A stretch of 64,000 nt of DNA from CAWHOW01 sp963831005 (GTDB taxonomy: Bacteria; Bacteroidota; Bacteroidia; Bacteroidales; CG2-30-32-10): NCBI GenBank assembly GCA_963831005.1, contig CAWHOW010000004.1, positions 7,371 through 71,370 on the forward strand, given 5' to 3'. The translations under genes and the position numbers were made by a program. Positions 62,173-64,000 of this stretch are shown piece after piece. The notes under the pieces are model-generated. The model worked only from the letters and a program-made list of their open reading frames with translations, did not search any database and was not told where the DNA came from. Position 1 is the stretch's first letter. The number at the start of each line of letters is the position of its first letter.

Positions 62173-62266
62173 ACCTAACTTAGCACTACTGCAATGCCCC
62201 GTTCCTTTATTGAAATTAGTATCTTTGTAGTAACGGGGGCACTGCAGCAGTGCTTAAACGTTAGTA
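62173..62266 (+). other. attC site 7, short divergent type
   Basis: 94 bp. Opens ACCTAAC (RYYYAAC), closes GTTAGTA. Arms AGCACTACTGCAATGCCCCGTT / AACGGGGGCACTGCAGCAGTGCT pair well. It lacks the nested hairpin of the other six and is a different attC lineage. Confidence 0.82.
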
Positions 62267-62514
62267 CCAAGCGCCATTAAAGGAGGAGTAATAAGAGTTA
62301 GACTTGACTTTGGTTGTTCAGACAGTTCAGTGCAATAAGATAGTTTAGACAGTTCAGTGCAATTTGATAAGACAGTAACAAAGGACAATGAATCGAGATA
62401 TATCAGCGCAGACAAAAAGGTTATCTTTGACAGTAGGTTGCAAAACTCTTATGACTTGTCTTGTCCTGAAATAGGTTTACAGAAAATTGTAAATTTACAT
62501 CAGACAAAACAGAT

Positions 62515-62847
62515 ATGATAAAAGAAAAAGAAAAAATTATAGCGGAGTATTTAGCTGGAGGCATTACCTACCGGCAATTACAAGCAAAGTATGGAGTGGA
62601 CTTCAGAACCATACATGGTTGGGTACAACAATTTAGAGGGCGATATAACTCTTCTAACCACTCACCAAAATCAAAAATAGCAAAACCAAATCAGCCCACA
62701 GAGCCACTTCCCAAAGAAGTAAAATTGTTGCAAGCAGAACTTCGAAGATTACAATTGCACAACGAATTGCTTGAAGCCATGATTGATATTGGAAAAGATC
62801 AATTCGGTATTGATTTGCGAAAAAAATCTGGCGCCAAGCAATCATGA
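62515..62847 (+). CDS. IS3-family transposase OrfA, copy 2
   Basis: 110 residues, same HTH and leucine-zipper-like layout as copy 1 with about a dozen substitutions concentrated in the linker (NSSNHSPKSKIAKPNQPTEPLPKE). ATGA overlap with orfB conserved. Confidence 0.92.
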   Translation: MIKEKEKIIAEYLAGGITYRQLQAKYGVDFRTIHGWVQQFRGRYNSSNHSPKSKIAKPNQPTEPLPKEVKLLQAELRRLQLHNELLEAMIDIGKDQFGIDLRKKSGAKQS

Positions 62848-63758
62848 AAGTAGAACAAAGCAGGCCTTATTCAAAAACAGAAGAGCTTTGTTCATTGCTT
62901 GGTTATTCGAGGCAAGCGTATTATCAAGGGAAAAAATATCAGGAAAAGATTATTTTGAGTGAAGAATTAGTTTTACAAGAAGTAAATAGTCAACGTAAAT
63001 TAATGAAACGGCTTGGTGGGCGGAAGCTATTGATAAGAATGCAATTATTTATGCAGCAGCATGCGATCGGAATTGGTCGGGATTCATTTTTTGATTTGCT
63101 TCGAGAACATGGATTACTGATACGAAAGCGTAAAAACAGAAAACCCATTACAACGAATAGCAAGCATTGGTTAAAAAAATATCCGAATTTAATAGAAGAT
63201 TTTATTCCAATTGCGGCAAATCAATTATGGGTTAGTGATATTACCTATATCCATGTTGGGACAGAGTTTGCTTATCTTTCGTTAATTACAGATGCATATT
63301 CCCGGAAAATAGTTGGATTTTATTTGAGTCAAAATTTATCAACTATTGGTTGTGAAAGGGCTTTGCGAATGGCTTTAAAATCTTTGCCTGAAAAACATCG
63401 GCTCATACATCATTCAGATAGAGGTGTTCAGTATTGTAGTTATGATTACGTAGAATTATTAGAAAAAAATCATATTCGTATTAGTATGACACAAACCGGA
63501 GATCCTTTAGATAATGCTATTGCAGAAAGAGTAAATGGTATTTTAAAAAGCGAATTGCTAGAAAATATTTATCCGGATTTTAATACTGCCCGTGATGAAG
63601 TGGCAAAAGCAATCAGCACCTATAATTATCTGCGACCACATTCCAGCATTGATATGCTCACACCAGTTGATGCCCATGTTATGGAAGGTGTTATCAAAAA
63701 ACGATGGAAAAATTATTATGCTCTTAAAAAAGAACAGGAGGTGCTTATGGAAATATAG
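62844..63758 (+). CDS. IS3-family transposase OrfB, copy 2
   Basis: 304 residues. Catalytic core preserved: WVSDITYIHVG, LITDAYSRKIVGFYLS, HHSDRGVQYCSYDY, DNAIAERVNGILKSELL. Differs from copy 1 at scattered positions (for example NSQRKLMKRLGGRKLLIRMQ), so the copies diverged some time ago. Confidence 0.93.
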   Translation: MKVEQSRPYSKTEELCSLLGYSRQAYYQGKKYQEKIILSEELVLQEVNSQRKLMKRLGGRKLLIRMQLFMQQHAIGIGRDSFFDLLREHGLLIRKRKNRKPITTNSKHWLKKYPNLIEDFIPIAANQLWVSDITYIHVGTEFAYLSLITDAYSRKIVGFYLSQNLSTIGCERALRMALKSLPEKHRLIHHSDRGVQYCSYDYVELLEKNHIRISMTQTGDPLDNAIAERVNGILKSELLENIYPDFNTARDEVAKAISTYNYLRPHSSIDMLTPVDAHVMEGVIKKRWKNYYALKKEQEVLMEI

Positions 63759-63828
63759 GTTTTTTTCAGGAATAACAAATGAGTAATAAAAAAATCCACT
63801 ACAAAGTGTAAACTCTATAAGGATTATT

Positions 63829-63924
63829 ATGCTATCGACCGGGGTATTCCTGGCGAGTTGCTCCTCAGCAGAGCCCGCTTCCGCTTCTTCCGGTGATGCA
63901 AATGTAAATATTATTCAAGATTAA
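63829..63924 (+). other. Lipobox-like 31-codon ORF in the IS3 tail
   Basis: Reads MLSTGVFLASC SSAEPASASSGDANVNIIQD, resembling the start of a lipoprotein (LASC). In copy 1 the corresponding place (about 55850) is out of frame because of a changed stretch before TTCCTGG. It is probably a captured fragment or coincidence, not an established gene. Confidence 0.3.
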
Positions 63925-64000
63925 AAATTAATGTAAATTTGTGTTAGGATTAAAAAACTTTTGTAAACTTGTCTTAGGATTTTTAATCAAAATGTGTAAA

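Larger units (their letters stand above)
56261..62266 (+). mobile_element. Integron cassette array (seven attC sites, no integrase in window)
   Basis: Seven attC sites separate six complete cassettes, all in the same orientation with cassette genes on the plus strand upstream of each attC. For cassettes A, B, C, D and F the first bases after the attC crossover (TTATGCC, TTAGCAAC, TTATAGCC, TTAGTGCC, TTAGGTGC) are the exact complement of the bases that open the cassette's own downstream attC (GGCATAA, GTTGCTAA, GGCTATAA, GGCACTAA, GCACCTAA, each followed by C). This is the defining geometry of integron cassettes. No intI or attI is seen. The left end is cut by IS3 copy 1 and the seventh cassette by IS3 copy 2. 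Confidence 0.85.
62463..64000 (+). mobile_element. IS3-family insertion sequence, copy 2 (cut by window end)
   Basis: Same left end (GTCCTGAAATAGGTTTACA) and gene layout as copy 1, same orientation, highly similar. By comparison with copy 1 the right end should lie about 13 bp beyond the window. It interrupts the cassette that starts GTTAGTACC at 62260. Confidence 0.9.

Noticed and set aside
54474..64000. Integron integrase gene
   Set aside because: All long ORFs here are accounted for by IS3 proteins and cassette genes; none has tyrosine recombinase motifs.

Overview
The window is AT-rich chromosomal DNA from a member of the Bacteroidota. Pointers to this phylum are the many Bacteroidota-type -7 boxes (TAnnTTTG) placed just before genes, two secreted proteins with type IX secretion C-terminal sorting domains, a FecI/FecR/TonB-receptor/DUF4249 operon, and near absence of Shine-Dalgarno sequences. 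No ribosomal RNA or other marker fixes the genus.

Layout. 1-15.4 kb is mostly core genome: an M1-type metallopeptidase, a TolC/HlyD efflux pair, tsaB, an ECF-sigma-controlled TonB receptor operon, two tRNA genes (Gly-GCC, Leu-UAA), a decayed ruvB fragment and an OmpA-family protein, then cysK at 15.4-16.4 kb. 16.4-21.2 kb is an insertion-sequence island: an IS4-superfamily element 15 bp upstream of cysK, an IS630 element, and an IS5-type element nested inside another, decayed DDE element. 21.4-35.8 kb holds a T9SS cargo protein, a two-component system, an ammonium locus with both an Rh-type and an Amt-type channel plus a small membrane protein and a porin-like barrel, two tandem M16 metallopeptidases, and an odd chimera of half a hotdog thioesterase with a PKD protein.

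35.8-48.3 kb is the first unusual block. It contains tandem arrays and MITE-like palindromes, then a PqqD-like protein, an ATP-grasp enzyme and a PLP decarboxylase-like enzyme whose N-terminus carries a YxxPxL...G motif resembling RiPP leader peptides. Next come a GIY-YIG endonuclease gene sitting between the two arms of a dispersed palindrome, a urea-transporter/M23-peptidase fusion, a TPR/beta-barrel protein, two paralogous TPR proteins and a membrane acyltransferase. 48.4-53.9 kb has a rubredoxin/membrane fusion, a collagen-like S74 protein, a T9SS protein and a DoxX/outer-membrane/ChrA operon.

54.5-64.0 kb is the main discovery. Two direct-orientation copies of one IS3-family element flank seven attC sites of an integron cassette array. 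Six sites are about 133 bp and near identical; one is 94 bp. For five of the six complete cassettes, the 8-9 bases at the cassette start (GTT...) are the exact reverse complement of the bases opening that cassette's own attC (...AAC), which is the signature of integron cassettes. No integrase is visible, so this is either a cluster lacking integrase or part of a chromosomal integron continuing outside the window. The cassettes hold small unknown genes, decayed genes and stretches with no ORF.

A second window-wide theme is a set of unrelated-sequence tandem arrays that all have a period of exactly 21 bp (two helical turns). The three best have a short dyad in every unit. They lie in intergenic DNA at 1-147, 14012-14074, 35933-36240, 43152-43548 and, more degenerate, 56045-56164.
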